Notes under the pieces: generated by a model
What the model saw: the letters and a program-made list of their open reading frames with translations, nothing else
The model's database searches: none
Told to the model about the DNA's origin: nothing
Part shown: in pieces, positions 55,446 through 63,086 of the stretch
Position numbering within the stretch: position 1 is the first letter of the stretch
How the letters are laid out: each line of letters opens with the position of its first letter
Assembly (NCBI RefSeq): GCF_023822045.1
Contig: NZ_CP084712.1
Span: 3,472,001-3,536,000 of the forward strand
Reading direction: 5' to 3'
DNA length: 64,000 nucleotides
Source: Sphingopyxis sp. USTB-05
GTDB lineage: Bacteria; Pseudomonadota; Alphaproteobacteria; Sphingomonadales; Sphingomonadaceae
Position numbers and translations under genes: made by a program

Positions 55446-55491
55446 ATATGGAGAGGTCTGCAACCGGTCGCTTTGAGCTCCGCCCTTTCTC

Positions 55492-55572
55492 CGTTCGTGT
55501 CGAGCGAAGTCGAGACACCCATCGACGAAACGCCCAGCCCGATGGGCATCTCGACTTCGCTCGATGCGGACG
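55492..55572. repeat. Inverted repeat, fourth family (TCGAGCGAAGTCGAGA type)
   Basis: CGTTCGTGTCGAGCGAAGTCGAGA at the left and its inverse with 3 mismatches at the right (TCTCGACTTCGCTCGATGCGGACG), with a 33 bp loop containing GCCCAGCCCGATGGGC. A known pattern in sphingomonad intergenic DNA. Confidence 0.75.
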
Positions 55573-55680
55573 GTTTAGATTGGGTGGAGTATCCACTCCC
55601 AGTCGTTTCCCGTCATTCCATCCAGATTAGCGGTAAACGGCCGATAGGGGGCGCGAAGCGGGCATTCAGCCACCCACTTC

Positions 55681-55772
55681 CGTCATCCCGGGCTCGACCC
55701 GGGATCCCGCTTTCCTTGCGCATCGACCGGCTTCGACTTCAAGTGGGGCCCCGGATCAAGTCCGGGGTGACG
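55681..55772. repeat. Dispersed palindromic repeat, copy 8
   Basis: CGTCATCCCGGGCTCGACCC ... GGATCAAGTCCGGGGTGACG. Near twin of copy 7, 326 bp away in the same orientation. Confidence 0.9.
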
Positions 55773-55879
55773 AGGGATAGAGAGGCCCGCTAACGGTCGA
55801 AATCCGCCACACAACGACCCCAAAAGCCCAAAACCACATCCATCGCAAAATTATATCAACTCGATTCCAATATCTTATA

Positions 55880-55901
55880 ATTATATCGCATACGATTTAA
55901 T
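55880..55901. promoter_or_regulatory. OhrR-type operator candidate, site 1
   Basis: ATTATATCGCATACGATTTAAT, inverted repeat with 9 of 11 paired positions, just upstream of the -35 box of ohr. Two related sites follow at 55936-55957 and 56454-56475. Confidence 0.6.
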
Positions 55902-55910
55902 CGCAACCGC

Positions 55911-55939
55911 TTGACCTCAGCCACCGACTCGCTTAATTA
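55911..55939 (+). promoter_or_regulatory. Sigma-70 promoter of ohr
   Basis: TTGACC (-35, 55911-55916), 17 bp spacer, TAATTA (-10, 55934-55939). Operator site 2 covers the -10. Confidence 0.7.
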
Positions 55940-55957
55940 CATCGCATCCGATCTAAA
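55936..55957. promoter_or_regulatory. OhrR-type operator candidate, site 2
   Basis: ATTACATCGCATCCGATCTAAA; 8 of 11 positions pair. It overlaps the -10 box of ohr, so a bound repressor would block transcription. Its first 21 bases differ from site 1 at only 3 positions. Confidence 0.6.
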
Positions 55958-55991
55958 CGGATACGATCATAACCCCCGAAAGGAACCTGAA

Positions 55992-56387
55992 ATGGCTGAC
56001 AAAATCATCTTCACCGGCACCACCCACGTCAAAGGCGGCCCCGACGGCTATGCCCGCAGCACGAACGACATTCTCGACCTTGCGCTGCCCCAGCCGCACC
56101 CCGCCGCCGAAAATCTCTTCGCCGCCGCCTGGTCGGCCTGCTTCATCGGCGCGCTCGAACTCTCCGCCGGACAGCGCAAGATCAAGCTGCCCGCAAGCCC
56201 CGAAGCCGACACCACGATCGAAGTTCTGATGAACGATGGCGGCTTCTTCCTCCGCGCCCGCCTCGACATCGCGGTCCCCGGCATCGACCCCGTCACCGCC
56301 CGCGAACTGATCGACAATGCGCACAAGATCTGCCCCTATTCGAAGGCGGTCGAAGGCAATATCGACATCGAACTCAACCTCGTCTGA
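55992..56387 (+). CDS. ohr: Organic hydroperoxide resistance protein Ohr (OsmC superfamily)
   Basis: 131 aa dithiol peroxidase that reduces fatty-acid and organic hydroperoxides with lipoylated partners. The two redox cysteines are Cys50 in WSACFIGALE and Cys114 in KICPYSKAVEGN, both in the Ohr consensus. AAAGGAA lies 8 bp before ATG 55992. An in-frame ORF start at 55911 lies inside the promoter. The regulator gene ohrR follows after 114 bp. The promoter has two palindromic operator-like sites (see 55880 and 55936). Confidence 0.95.
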   Translation: MADKIIFTGTTHVKGGPDGYARSTNDILDLALPQPHPAAENLFAAAWSACFIGALELSAGQRKIKLPASPEADTTIEVLMNDGGFFLRARLDIAVPGIDPVTARELIDNAHKICPYSKAVEGNIDIELNLV

Positions 56388-56453
56388 TGTCTCTCCGGGC
56401 GGTGCTGCCCTCCCCCCTGGCAGGCACCGCCCGGTTGACACCCGCGAATTCCG

Positions 56454-56475
56454 ATTTCATCGTATGCGCTTGAAT
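56454..56475. promoter_or_regulatory. OhrR-type operator candidate, site 3 (before ohrR)
   Basis: Read on the minus strand, ATTCAAGCGCATACGATGAAAT keeps the CGCATACGAT core and AT-rich flanks of sites 1 and 2. It lies downstream of a TTGACA at 56435-56440, 27 bp before the ohrR ATG, which suggests autoregulation. Confidence 0.55.
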
Positions 56476-56501
56476 TATCGGACGTTCGCCAAGGAATCCC
56501 A

Positions 56502-56948
56502 ATGACCCAGTCGCCACCCACCGAACGGCCCAAACTCGGGGAATTCCTCTGCTTCGCGGTCTATTCGGCGAACCTCGCCTTCGGCCGCGCCTATCGCCCG
56601 ATCCTCGAAAAACTCGGCCTCACCTATACCCAATATGTCGCGCTCGTCGCCCTGTGGGAACAGGACGATCAGACCGTCGGCGAGCTTGGCGATAAGATGT
56701 TTCTCGAATCGAACACGCTCACCCCCATTCTCAAGAAGCTCGAACAATCGGGCTTTATCGAGCGCCGCCGCGACCCCGCCGACGAGCGTCAGGTTCGCAT
56801 CCGGCTGACCGCCAAGGGCAGCGAGCTGCGCAGCCACGAGATCGGCAATGAATTGTTCGACGCGACCGGGCTCGGCGACAGCTTCTTCGACGTCCAGAAA
56901 TCGGTCGCCAAGCTGCGCGACAATCTGATGCGCTCGCTGGACGACTGA
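56502..56948 (+). CDS. ohrR: MarR-family peroxide-sensing regulator OhrR
   Basis: 148 aa winged-helix repressor. The reactive sensor Cys17 is in LGEFLCFAVYSANLAF, at the position of Cys15 in B. subtilis OhrR. The Tyr residues that hydrogen-bond it (YSANLAFGRAYRP and LTYTQY) are present. The DNA-binding wing is in RRRDPADERQVRIRLTAKG. Oxidation of the Cys by organic peroxide is expected to release it from the ohr operator. ohr lies directly upstream, and one operator-like site lies before each gene. Confidence 0.94.
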   Translation: MTQSPPTERPKLGEFLCFAVYSANLAFGRAYRPILEKLGLTYTQYVALVALWEQDDQTVGELGDKMFLESNTLTPILKKLEQSGFIERRRDPADERQVRIRLTAKGSELRSHEIGNELFDATGLGDSFFDVQKSVAKLRDNLMRSLDD

Positions 56949-56956
56949 CCGCCCGC

Positions 56957-57682
56957 TCAAGCGGCGTCGTGGAAAATGACGCCCAGCGTGTGCCGCCGGC
57001 CCGACCGGATTTCGCTGACCCCATGGCGCATCGCGACGCGATAGTCGCCGCGCGCGCCCTTTACCGGGCGCGCATTCACCGCGAACACCACCGCATCGCC
57101 TTTCGCCAGCGGCACCACGGCGGCCCGCGATTGCATCCGCGGCCTTTGCTCGGTCAGCACGAATTCGCCGCCGTCGAAATCCGCTCCCGGGGCCGACAGC
57201 AGCGCCGCGACCTGCAACGGAAAGACATGCTCGCCATACAGGTCCTGATGCAGGCAATTATAATCGCCCGCGCCATATTGCAGCAGCAAAGGCGTCGGCC
57301 GACGCTGCCCCGCATCATGGCACCGCGCCAGAAATTCCGTGTGCGCGGCGGGAAAGCGCACCGCCATCCCCATCCGCTCGTGCCAGCGGTTCGCGATCGG
57401 CGCCAGGTGCGGATATAATCCGTCCCGCAAATCCGCGACGAGCGGCGGCAGGGGATAAGCGAAGTAGCGATATTCCCCGCGCCCGAACCCATGCCGCGCC
57501 ATATGGACATGGCTGCGAAACCCAGCCTCGCGGCCATAGAGCGCGGCACTCTCGTCGCATTCGGCATCGCTCAATATGCGCGGCAACACCGCCCAGCCCT
57601 CGCGGTCGAGCGCCGCCGCGACATTCGTCCAGTCCAGCGTGCAGAGGCGCGCCGCGATAGTCTTTTCGATCGTTTCGGTCAT
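56957..57682 (-). CDS. 2OG-Fe(II) oxygenase family protein
   Basis: 241 aa non-haem iron dioxygenase. The metal triad is His145-x-Asp147 (CLHQDLYG) and His220 (MRHGVSEI). Arg230 in SGRRHTLGVIFH is the likely 2-oxoglutarate ligand. The FDGGEFVLTEQRPRMQSR stretch is typical of prolyl-hydroxylase-like enzymes, and this group is often annotated near DNA-repair or oxidative-stress genes. The substrate is unknown. The start was set at 57682 (MTETIEKTI). The ORF extended to 57775 adds an unrelated basic stretch. It is convergent with ohrR (8 bp between stops) and divergent from the leader ORF. Confidence 0.88.
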   Translation of the reverse strand: MTETIEKTIAARLCTLDWTNVAAALDREGWAVLPRILSDAECDESAALYGREAGFRSHVHMARHGFGRGEYRYFAYPLPPLVADLRDGLYPHLAPIANRWHERMGMAVRFPAAHTEFLARCHDAGQRRPTPLLLQYGAGDYNCLHQDLYGEHVFPLQVAALLSAPGADFDGGEFVLTEQRPRMQSRAAVVPLAKGDAVVFAVNARPVKGARGDYRVAMRHGVSEIRSGRRHTLGVIFHDAA

Positions 57683-57988
57683 GACCCCGCCATGCCACGG
57701 CCGGCACGGCCGCACGCCCCGTTTCTTGCTGTCAAACCGCCGCGCGCGCGCAACCGGGAACCGCAAGCTTGCCATATCGAAGCGAGATTGTTACCTCTCC
57801 CGTCCATTCCAACGCGAAGAAAGGAGGGCGTAAATGAAATATTCGTTCGCAGCATGCCCTCCCGGAAGGTTTCGATCCTTCGAGCGCTTCGACCACTAGG
57901 TCCTGAAGCCTCCGTGATCCGGGTCCCCGACCCGATCGCTCCCTGACTTAACGCTTTGGAGACGGCGCCCCGCGCGCCGGTTCATGAT
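57683..57988. other. Promoter/leader region of the second ABC exporter
   Basis: 306 bp. It contains a possible promoter TTGCCA-N17-TACCTC (57769-57797), a 21-residue ORF (57834-57899) with AAGGAGG, a hairpin at 57916-57937 (GATCCGGGTC / GACCCGATC) and a second one at 57963-57979 (CGGCGC / GCGCCG) that ends 9 bp before the exporter ATG. Confidence 0.55.
57834..57899 (+). CDS. Possible leader peptide, 21 aa
   Basis: ATG 57834 preceded by AAGGAGG (57821-57827) at 6 bp spacing, the best Shine-Dalgarno in this part of the window. The peptide begins MKYSFAACPPGRFRS and ends FERFDH with a TAG at 57897-57899. It is not similar to anything I recognise. It is followed by two hairpins and then the exporter gene, which has no good ribosome site of its own. 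This layout fits a regulatory leader peptide in which ribosome stalling exposes the downstream start. No other support is available from sequence. Confidence 0.4.
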   Translation: MKYSFAACPPGRFRSFERFDH

Positions 57989-59788
57989 ATGACATCGACG
58001 CCTCAAAAGGGCCGCGCGGATTCGATCCGCCGCGTCCTCGACTTTACCTTTCGCCACTGGGCCGGGCAGCGCGGACGCGCGGCCTTCATCGCCCTGTTCA
58101 TCACCGCCGCGACGCTCACGGAGGTTTTCGTGCCGCTGTTTGCGGGACGCCTGATCGACGCGCTCGCGGCGGGCCGGAGCGACGGCGCCTTCGCGCTGTT
58201 CGCGGCAATGGCGGCGCTCGGCCTCGCGATGGTGCTGCTCCGCCACGTCGCCTGGGCCGGCATCGTCCCCTTCACCCTGCGCATGATGCGGGGCGTGACG
58301 CAGGACAGCTTTCACCGCGTCCAGCGCTTTTCGACCGACTGGCACGCCAATGCCTTTGCCGGTTCGACCGTGCGCAAGATCACGCGCGGCATGTGGGCGT
58401 TCGACACGCTCAACGACGTCCTGCTGCTGCAGTTGCTGCCTTCGGTCGTCGTGCTCGTCGGCACGATGCTCCTCCTTGGCTGGCACTGGCCGCTGCTCGG
58501 GCTTGTCATGGGCGTCGGCGCCGCTGCCTATGTCGCGATGACCGTCGTGCTTGCCACACGCTGGGCGTCGCCCGCCGCGACCTTGTCGAACGCATGGGAT
58601 ACAAAGCTTGGCGGCCTCCTCTCGGACGCGATCGGGTCGAACGCCGTCGTCAAGGCGTTCGGTGCCGAAGACCGCGAGGAAGCGCGCGTCGAAACGCTGC
58701 TCGCCAAATGGGCAAAGCGGACGCGGCGCACCTGGATGCGCTATACCTGGTCGGGCAGCGCGCAGATCCTTCTCCTCTGGGTCGTGCGCAGCGCGATCAC
58801 CGGCGCGGCATTATGGCTGTGGTGGCACGGCGCCGCCACGCCGGGCGATGTCGCCTATGTGCTGACCAGCTATTTCGTCGTCCACGGCTATCTCGTCGAT
58901 ATCGGCTTTCACATCCACCATCTGCAGCGTTCGGTGAACGAGATGGAGGAACTCGTCGACCTTCACGACCAGCCGCTGGGGATCGAGGACCGGGCGGATG
59001 CGCAGCCGATCCGGATCGATGCCGGCGAGGTGCGTTTCGACGACGTGACGTTCCGCTATGGCGGGCACGATACGCCGCTCTACGAGCATCTCGACGTCCT
59101 GATCCGCGGCGGCGAACGGGTCGGCCTTGTCGGCCACTCGGGGTCGGGCAAGACCAGCTTCGTCAAACTTATCCAGCGCCTCTATGACGTCGGCGAGGGC
59201 CGGGTGACGATCGACGGGCAGGATGTGTCGCACGCGACGCAGCAATCGCTGCGCGCGCAGATCGCGATCGTGCAGCAGGAACCGATCCTGTTCCACCGCA
59301 GCCTGGCCGACAATATCGCCTATGCCCGCCCCGACGCGACCCGCGCCGAGGTCGAGGCGGCGGCGCGGCTCGCCAATGCGCATGATTTCATCGCGCGCCT
59401 GCCGCGCGGCTATGCGACGCTCGTCGGCGAACGCGGGGTCAAGTTGTCGGGCGGCGAACGGCAGCGCGTGGCGCTCGCGCGCGCGTTCCTTGCCGATGCG
59501 CCGATCCTGATCCTCGACGAGGCGACGTCGAGCCTCGATTCGGAAAGCGAGGCGCTGATCCAGCAGGCGATGGACCGGCTGATGAAGGGCCGCACCGCGA
59601 TCGTCATCGCGCACCGTTTGTCGACGGTGCGGACGCTCGACCGGATTCTGGTCTTCGATCAGGGCCGCGTCATCGAGGACGGCGACCATGAAACGCTGCT
59701 CGCCAATACAGGGGGGCAGTATCGCCGGCTGTTCGACCGCCAGTCGGGCAACATCGTCGACGAGGCGGACGCGCTCATCGACGGCTAG
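57989..59788 (+). CDS. ABC transporter, fused permease/ATPase (second exporter)
   Basis: 599 aa from ATG 57989. A TTG at 57956 is a possible earlier start. Six membrane helices cover about 30-310. The ATPase domain has Walker A GHSGSGKTS, Q-loop IVQQEPILFHRS, signature LSGGERQRVALARAFL, Walker B ILILDEATSSLD and H-loop IAHRLSTVR. It is a homodimer-type exporter. Low-complexity differences from the exporter at 41079 show it is not a recent duplicate. The translation start lacks a clear Shine-Dalgarno and follows a 21-codon ORF and two hairpins, which could control it. Its end overlaps by 4 bp the convergent EEP-family gene. Confidence 0.9.
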   Translation: MTSTPQKGRADSIRRVLDFTFRHWAGQRGRAAFIALFITAATLTEVFVPLFAGRLIDALAAGRSDGAFALFAAMAALGLAMVLLRHVAWAGIVPFTLRMMRGVTQDSFHRVQRFSTDWHANAFAGSTVRKITRGMWAFDTLNDVLLLQLLPSVVVLVGTMLLLGWHWPLLGLVMGVGAAAYVAMTVVLATRWASPAATLSNAWDTKLGGLLSDAIGSNAVVKAFGAEDREEARVETLLAKWAKRTRRTWMRYTWSGSAQILLLWVVRSAITGAALWLWWHGAATPGDVAYVLTSYFVVHGYLVDIGFHIHHLQRSVNEMEELVDLHDQPLGIEDRADAQPIRIDAGEVRFDDVTFRYGGHDTPLYEHLDVLIRGGERVGLVGHSGSGKTSFVKLIQRLYDVGEGRVTIDGQDVSHATQQSLRAQIAIVQQEPILFHRSLADNIAYARPDATRAEVEAAARLANAHDFIARLPRGYATLVGERGVKLSGGERQRVALARAFLADAPILILDEATSSLDSESEALIQQAMDRLMKGRTAIVIAHRLSTVRTLDRILVFDQGRVIEDGDHETLLANTGGQYRRLFDRQSGNIVDEADALIDG

Positions 59789-60903
59789 AAACGATGATCC
59801 GGGGCGCCTTCCTTTTCGGCGCCCCGGCACATCGGCTTCGCAGCCATCCCCACCGGCCAGCTCAGCTCATAGGTGACGAGGAAGCCGTCATGATCCGACA
59901 ATTGCGGCCCGCTCGCGCCGCCGTCGAACAAGGCTTCGACGCGGATCGGCCGCACTGTCAGCTCCGCGCCGTCGGCGAAGAATTGCAGGTCCTGCGTGTC
60001 CATCCACGGCGCGTCGCCGTCCCACGACATCTTCACCTCGCACGCCGACGCCGGATCGATGCAGACTTCGTGGACCAGCGTCAGCGGGTGATATTCTGAA
60101 AACTCCGCCCAGCGATCTTCCGAATGGCGCATGTTGAAATCGCCGCCAAAGATCAGCGGCACCGCCATATCCTGCGTCCGCGCGATGAATTCCGACGCCG
60201 CGATCGCCTGCCGCGCATGCGCCTCGCCGTCGCGCGCCTCCGACACCCCCGACGCGCCGCGCGAATTCATGTGCGTGTTATAGATGTCGATCGGCGCGGG
60301 GACGCCCGGCATCGCGATTCGCGCCAGCATCACCCCCTTGTTCGACAGGCAGTCGAGCCCCGCGCAGGCGCGCCGGCCATAGGCGTCGAGCGCCGTCTCC
60401 ACGATCGGATAGCGCGACGCGATCGCCAGCCCGCCGCCGACCAGCTTGATGCCCAGCTCGCCCTTCAGCGGCTTTGCCTTGCCCGCCATCTTGCCCTGAT
60501 CGGCGATATAGGGCCTGGTCGTCCGCCGCGGCCCCGGCGCGATCGCCGGATACCCGCTTGCTTCGACCGCGCGCTTCGCCGCGCCGCTGAACATCTCCTG
60601 GAACAGGATGACGTCGGGGCCCCTGCCCGCCTCGCGCATCGCCGCCAGCCGCTCGCCGATCTGCTTCAGCTCCGCCGACCGCCCCTTGCGCGCCGGCCAG
60701 CCCAGCCCTTCCAGATTATAGGTCAGCACCGACAGCGTCGCGCTTGCCGATTGCCCGTCCTTCGCGACCGTCACCGACGCAGCGGGCGCCGCGTCGCACG
60801 CCATCACGCGCAGCGGCGGCTTCGGCCCACACGCCGCAAGCGCGAGCGCGCCTGCCGCGACAAAAGGCCGCCGGAAAAACGAAGCGCGAAGAACAGCAGT
60901 CAT
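59785..60903 (-). CDS. Endonuclease/exonuclease/phosphatase family lipoprotein
   Basis: 372 aa. The lipoprotein signal has lipobox ALAAC (modified Cys near residue 25). The EEP fold is shown by LTYNLEGLGW (metal-binding Asn), LFQEMFSG (catalytic Glu), PLIFGGDFNMRHSEDRW (Asp and Asn) and the C-terminal SDHDGFLVTYEL (Asp-His). The layout fits sphingomyelinase-like or phosphatase-type exported EEP enzymes rather than a DNase. The substrate is unknown. The start may be ATG 60903 or GTG 60906. It overlaps the exporter gene by 4 bp tail to tail. Confidence 0.87.
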   Translation of the reverse strand: MTAVLRASFFRRPFVAAGALALAACGPKPPLRVMACDAAPAASVTVAKDGQSASATLSVLTYNLEGLGWPARKGRSAELKQIGERLAAMREAGRGPDVILFQEMFSGAAKRAVEASGYPAIAPGPRRTTRPYIADQGKMAGKAKPLKGELGIKLVGGGLAIASRYPIVETALDAYGRRACAGLDCLSNKGVMLARIAMPGVPAPIDIYNTHMNSRGASGVSEARDGEAHARQAIAASEFIARTQDMAVPLIFGGDFNMRHSEDRWAEFSEYHPLTLVHEVCIDPASACEVKMSWDGDAPWMDTQDLQFFADGAELTVRPIRVEALFDGGASGPQLSDHDGFLVTYELSWPVGMAAKPMCRGAEKEGAPDHRF

Positions 60904-61010
60904 CACCCGCCCCTAACGCACGCGGCTGCCCTCGTCACCGCCCGGGCGGTTCACAATGCGCTCCGCCGTGCTAGGGCAGGCCATCCAGTCAGCAGCGGAA
61001 CCGATTCATC

Positions 61011-62663
61011 ATGACCCTACGCCACGTCGCCGCCCTCCTCCCCTTCCTCCTCGCCGCGCCCGCCGCGGCGCAGTCCGGCATCGACGCCGCGAACCTCACC
61101 CAAACCGTCCGCACCCTCGCCTCCGACCAGTTTCAGGGCCGCGCGCCCGGCACGATCGGCGAGGAGCGCACGATCGGCTATCTGATCGGTCGGTTGCAGG
61201 CGCTGGGGCTCGAACCCGCGGGTACCGGCGGCGGCTGGACCCAGCCCGTCCCCCTGCTCCACACCCGCCTCGGCACCCCGACGACGCTCGGCTTCGACCG
61301 CAAGGGCACGGCAACGCCGCTCACCTTCGGCACCGACATCTATCTCTCGACGCTGCAGCCGAAGGATCAGGCGGTGATCGCGAACGCCCCGCTCGTCTTC
61401 GTCGGCTATGGCGTCGCCGCGCCCGAACGCGGCTGGGACGATTTCAAGGGTCAGGATTTGAAGGGCAAGGTCGCGGTCTTCCTGATCAACGACCCCGATT
61501 TCGTCGCGACCAAGGGCGAGGATAGCTTCGGCAAGTTCGGCGGCCGGACGATGACCTATTATGGCCGCTGGACCTATAAGTTCGAAGAGGCCGCGCGCCG
61601 CGGCGCGATCGGCGCGCTGATCGTCCACGACACCGACGGCGTCGGCTATGGCTGGAACGTCGTCAAAGCACCGGGCGGCGAAAATTACGGCCTCGTCATG
61701 CCGCCCGAAAAGGTGACCAGCCTCGCGCTCCAGGGCTGGATTTCGGGCGAGACCGCGACCAGCCTGTTCGCAAACGCCGGACAGGATCTGGCAAAGCTGC
61801 GCACCGCCGCGCGCCGCAAGGATTTCAAGCCCGTCGACCTCGGCACCGGCTTCAACGCCGCGATCCCGGTGACGCAGGAAGTCGTGCAAAGCCAGAATGT
61901 CCTCGCCAAGATCCCCGGCGCCAAACGCCCCGACGAGGTCGTCATCTATGGCGCGCATTGGGATGCCTATGGCGAAGGGGCGCCCGACGAAAAGGGCCGC
62001 ATCTATCGCGCCGGCGCCAATGACGACGCGCTCGGCGTCGCCGGCCTGTTCGAAATCGCGCGCAATTTCAAAGCCGCTCCCGCCCCCGACCGCACGATCG
62101 CCTTCGCCTTCTGGACCGCCGAGGAACGCGGGCTGCTCGGTTCGGAGGCCTATGCCCAAAACCCGATCTTCCCGGCGGAAAAAACCGTCGCCAACTTCGG
62201 TCTCGACATCCTCCAGACCGCCGGCAAGGCAAAGGACGTCGTCCTCGTCGGCAAGGGACAGGGCACGCTGGAGGACGATCTCGCGCGCGTCGCCGCCACG
62301 CAAGGCCGCACCGTCAGCGTCGAAAGCCTCCCCGAACGCGGCCTCTTTTACCGCGCCGACCATTTCAGCCTCGCCAAGCGCGGCGTCCCCGTCCTTCTGA
62401 TGATGGGCATCGCGGGCGCCTCCGACCTTGTCGAGGGCGGCAAGCCCGCCGGGCAGGCATGGGTCGATGCCTATACCGGCAAATGCTATCATCAGGCGTG
62501 CGACGCGTGGGACGAAAGCTGGAACTTGGACGGCGCGGTGCAGGACATCTCGATCTTCTATACGATCGGCGACGAACTCGCCCGCTCGGCCAAATGGCCG
62601 GGCTGGAAGGACGGCAGCGAATTCAAGGCCGTTCGCGACAAGAGCGCGGCATCGCGGAAATAA
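61011..62663 (+). CDS. M28 family metallopeptidase with PA domain, exported
   Basis: 550 aa. A signal peptide (MTLRHVAALLPFLLAAPAAAQS) and an N-terminal segment with the LASDQFQGRAPGTIGEERT signature are followed by a protease-associated domain (about 120-270). The M28 core has metal ligands His in GAHWDAYG, bridging Asp in GANDDALG, the catalytic Glu-Glu in TAEERGLLGSEA and Asp in GLDILQTAG. The Cys pair in KCYHQACDAWD brackets the last His ligand. Aminopeptidase activity in the periplasm or outside is likely. It lies after a short divergent gap from the EEP gene and precedes two palindromic repeats. Confidence 0.93.
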   Translation: MTLRHVAALLPFLLAAPAAAQSGIDAANLTQTVRTLASDQFQGRAPGTIGEERTIGYLIGRLQALGLEPAGTGGGWTQPVPLLHTRLGTPTTLGFDRKGTATPLTFGTDIYLSTLQPKDQAVIANAPLVFVGYGVAAPERGWDDFKGQDLKGKVAVFLINDPDFVATKGEDSFGKFGGRTMTYYGRWTYKFEEAARRGAIGALIVHDTDGVGYGWNVVKAPGGENYGLVMPPEKVTSLALQGWISGETATSLFANAGQDLAKLRTAARRKDFKPVDLGTGFNAAIPVTQEVVQSQNVLAKIPGAKRPDEVVIYGAHWDAYGEGAPDEKGRIYRAGANDDALGVAGLFEIARNFKAAPAPDRTIAFAFWTAEERGLLGSEAYAQNPIFPAEKTVANFGLDILQTAGKAKDVVLVGKGQGTLEDDLARVAATQGRTVSVESLPERGLFYRADHFSLAKRGVPVLLMMGIAGASDLVEGGKPAGQAWVDAYTGKCYHQACDAWDESWNLDGAVQDISIFYTIGDELARSAKWPGWKDGSEFKAVRDKSAASRK

Positions 62664-62709
62664 GCGGGCGGCGGTGACGGCTGACGGCCGGACGTGGACC
62701 TCCTCATAT

Positions 62710-62822
62710 CGTCACCCTCGAACGCGACGCGCGGCTCGTTCGACTTGACCCGGGGTCCCGCTGATGCCGAAGCCGGCGATTGCGGCAAAGAAGCGGAATC
62801 CCGGGTCAAGCCCGGGATGACG
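62710..62822. repeat. Dispersed palindromic repeat, copy 9 (long variant)
   Basis: The left half has the insertion CGTCACCCTCGAACGCGACG...GGCTCGTTCGACTTGACCC, and the right half is GGGTCAAGCCCGGGATGACG. The insert resembles the inverse of the right half of copy 3, which makes a second sub-type. Confidence 0.8.
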
Positions 62823-62859
62823 AAGTCCGGAAACGACCGGTTGCTGCCTTATCTATCTT

Positions 62860-62951
62860 CGTCACCCCGGACCTGATCCGGGGTCCCACTTGATGCCGAA
62901 GCCGGTAGATGCCGAAGAAAAGCGGGATCCCGGATCAGGTCCGGGATGACG
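62860..62951. repeat. Dispersed palindromic repeat, copy 10
   Basis: CGTCACCCCGGACCTGATCC ... GGATCAGGTCCGGGATGACG, a nearly perfect arm pair. The loop carries two GATGCCGAAG units and a GCCGG between them. Direct neighbour of copy 9. Confidence 0.9.
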
Positions 62952-63086
62952 AGGGTGGGGGGTCGAGCGGCCCTTCCCCACCCCCAAACCAGCCCTCTAC
63001 GCAGCACAAAGACAATCACACGCTGAAATAATATTGCGCCCGGCCCGTCGCTGCGCAACAAGCCCGTCATTCGATAGGAGATCCCG

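Larger units (their letters stand above)
55236..55991. other. Long repeat-filled intergenic region upstream of ohr
   Basis: 756 bp, the longest gene-free stretch in the window. It holds a short hairpin (55289-55314), repeat copy 7 (55355-55445), a different inverted repeat (55492-55572), repeat copy 8 (55681-55772), and then the ohr promoter with two operator-like sites. No reading frame in it is credible. Confidence 0.7.
62664..63086. other. Non-coding region with two palindromic repeats
   Basis: 423 bp between the M28 and DUF885 genes. It holds repeat copies 9 (62710-62822) and 10 (62860-62951) in tandem. The remainder is a short leader with TAGGAG before the DUF885 start. No gene is seen. 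Confidence 0.7.

Noticed and set aside
61017..62492. Minus-strand open frame of 491 codons opposite the M28 peptidase
   Set aside because: Mirror of a well-supported gene on the plus strand.
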